From the NCBI GenBank assembly GCA_003344405.1, contig NOWV01000135.1, positions 1 through 64,000 on the forward strand: a stretch of DNA of 64,000 bases. The letters run 5' to 3'. This document shows, piece by piece, positions 63,328 to 64,000 of the stretch; position 1 is the stretch's first letter; the number at the start of each line of letters is the position of its first letter. A program made the position numbers and the translations under genes. The DNA is from Trichoplax sp. H2. Taxonomy: Eukaryota; Placozoa; Uniplacotomia; Trichoplacea. The notes beneath the pieces are model-generated. The model saw nothing but the letters and a program-made list of their open reading frames with translations. It was not told where the DNA came from and ran no database searches.

Positions 63328-64000
63328 TTATGCATAATTTTCTTCAATTACTCGAATATCATCGATCTTCAATATCATTCGTACCAGCTGAGTAGCCAAA
63401 CTAATTTGTTTCTTTTTTGCAAGCAATGTTTCTATAACATGTTGCTTTTTCATATCTATAAAAAGATATATAAGTTATGCTGCATTAGATGGCTGTAACG
63501 TTTTTGCAGGATAATCAATTAAAGGAACTAACATACAAGCGGACATGTAGACGTAAAGGGATTAGGTGATAAAGTTACAAGAATAGCTTGTCCGACTTAT
63601 GAAGAAAAGAAATGCTTTGTACAGTACTATACACCTAACGTACCGTTGGTGCTGTTTCGCATACAATCGATTCCAAGATAAGGATTTTTCTCAGACACCT
63701 GCCTCGATTTTACTTCAGCAAGATTCATAATCGGATGTAAACCGGAATTTTCAGCTAAAGCCATTGGAATGGCTTCTAAAGCATCGGCGAAACCTCTCAT
63801 AGCATACTGTTCTATCGTTGATATCTACAAGTGTGTAACAAAGATAAAGTACAAGTTAAGTCATAATGCACTACCGCAAGTAATCCTTTCTGTAATTTAT
63901 AATTATTATCACTAAAAGACTATAGCGCGAGTATATCTAATTGTAGCTCCTTCTTCAATATTACCTTTTCTGCTTCGTTACTAACGGCAATAGCACAAGA
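63328..64000 (-). CDS. CCT5: T-complex protein 1 subunit epsilon, 3' part
   Basis: Three minus-strand exons, 5' to 3': 64000-63965 ([12 protein letters not shown], phase 0 donor), 63824-63644 ([20 protein letters not shown], then [15 protein letters not shown] and YLGIDCM) and 63455-63328 ([34 protein letters not shown]), stop TAA at 63330-63328. These match the conserved C-terminal equatorial domain of CCT5, one of eight subunits of the cytosolic chaperonin that folds actin and tubulin. The phase 0 and phase 1 joins are exact. The rest of the gene lies to the right of the window. Confidence 0.96.

Overview
This is an AT-rich nuclear fragment from an animal. Genes are split into many short exons separated by GT-AG introns, most of them about 90-600 bp. 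The families are animal ones: Ca-binding EGF, NIDO, AMOP, VWD and SEA modules, a Mis18-type centromere protein, a canopy-type ER protein and the chaperonin subunit CCT5. Base composition, small introns and gene content would suit an early-branching animal such as a placozoan or sponge, but the lineage cannot be fixed from the sequence alone. No rRNA, tRNA, CRISPR array or intact transposon was recognised. All exon models below were built by hand from splice sites and reading-frame continuity.

Region by region. (1) 1-15902, plus strand: the 3' part of a giant MUC4-like membrane mucin (gene A), running off the left edge. Order: Ser/Thr-rich exons, an EGF array, NIDO, AMOP, VWD, a post-VWD module, EGFs, SEA, EGFs, transmembrane helix, basic tail. 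(2) 15903-21598: no gene seen. (3) About 21599-45190, plus strand: a second MUC4-like mucin (gene B) with the same domain order and, from NIDO to the transmembrane exon, nearly the same exon lengths and phases. It is a tandem paralogue of A. Its Ser/Thr region has grown by repeated duplication of an exon-plus-intron unit of about 600 bp. (4) 49189-53231, plus strand: a small mucin-like type I membrane protein (gene C) with Ser/Thr repeats, one EGF, a transmembrane helix and a tail with an NPTY motif. (5) 55904-56524, minus: a Mis18-like gene. (6) 59826-61715, plus: a complete four-exon canopy-like, saposin-type ER protein ending in KDEL. (7) 63328-64000, minus: the last three exons of CCT5, running off the right edge.

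Genes A, B and C form a cluster of cell-surface mucin/adhesion genes. A and B each keep a GDPH site in VWD and a GS-type site in SEA, the two places where membrane mucins are known to be cleaved. Repeated local tandem duplication is the main theme: a 495-bp unit and ten near-identical EGF exons in A, about 600-bp units in B, a 249-bp exon duplication and a 45-bp coding repeat in C, plus several older duplications in non-coding DNA. The phase 1-1 exons let units be added without breaking the frame. Genes from 55.9 kb onward are housekeeping genes unrelated to the cluster.
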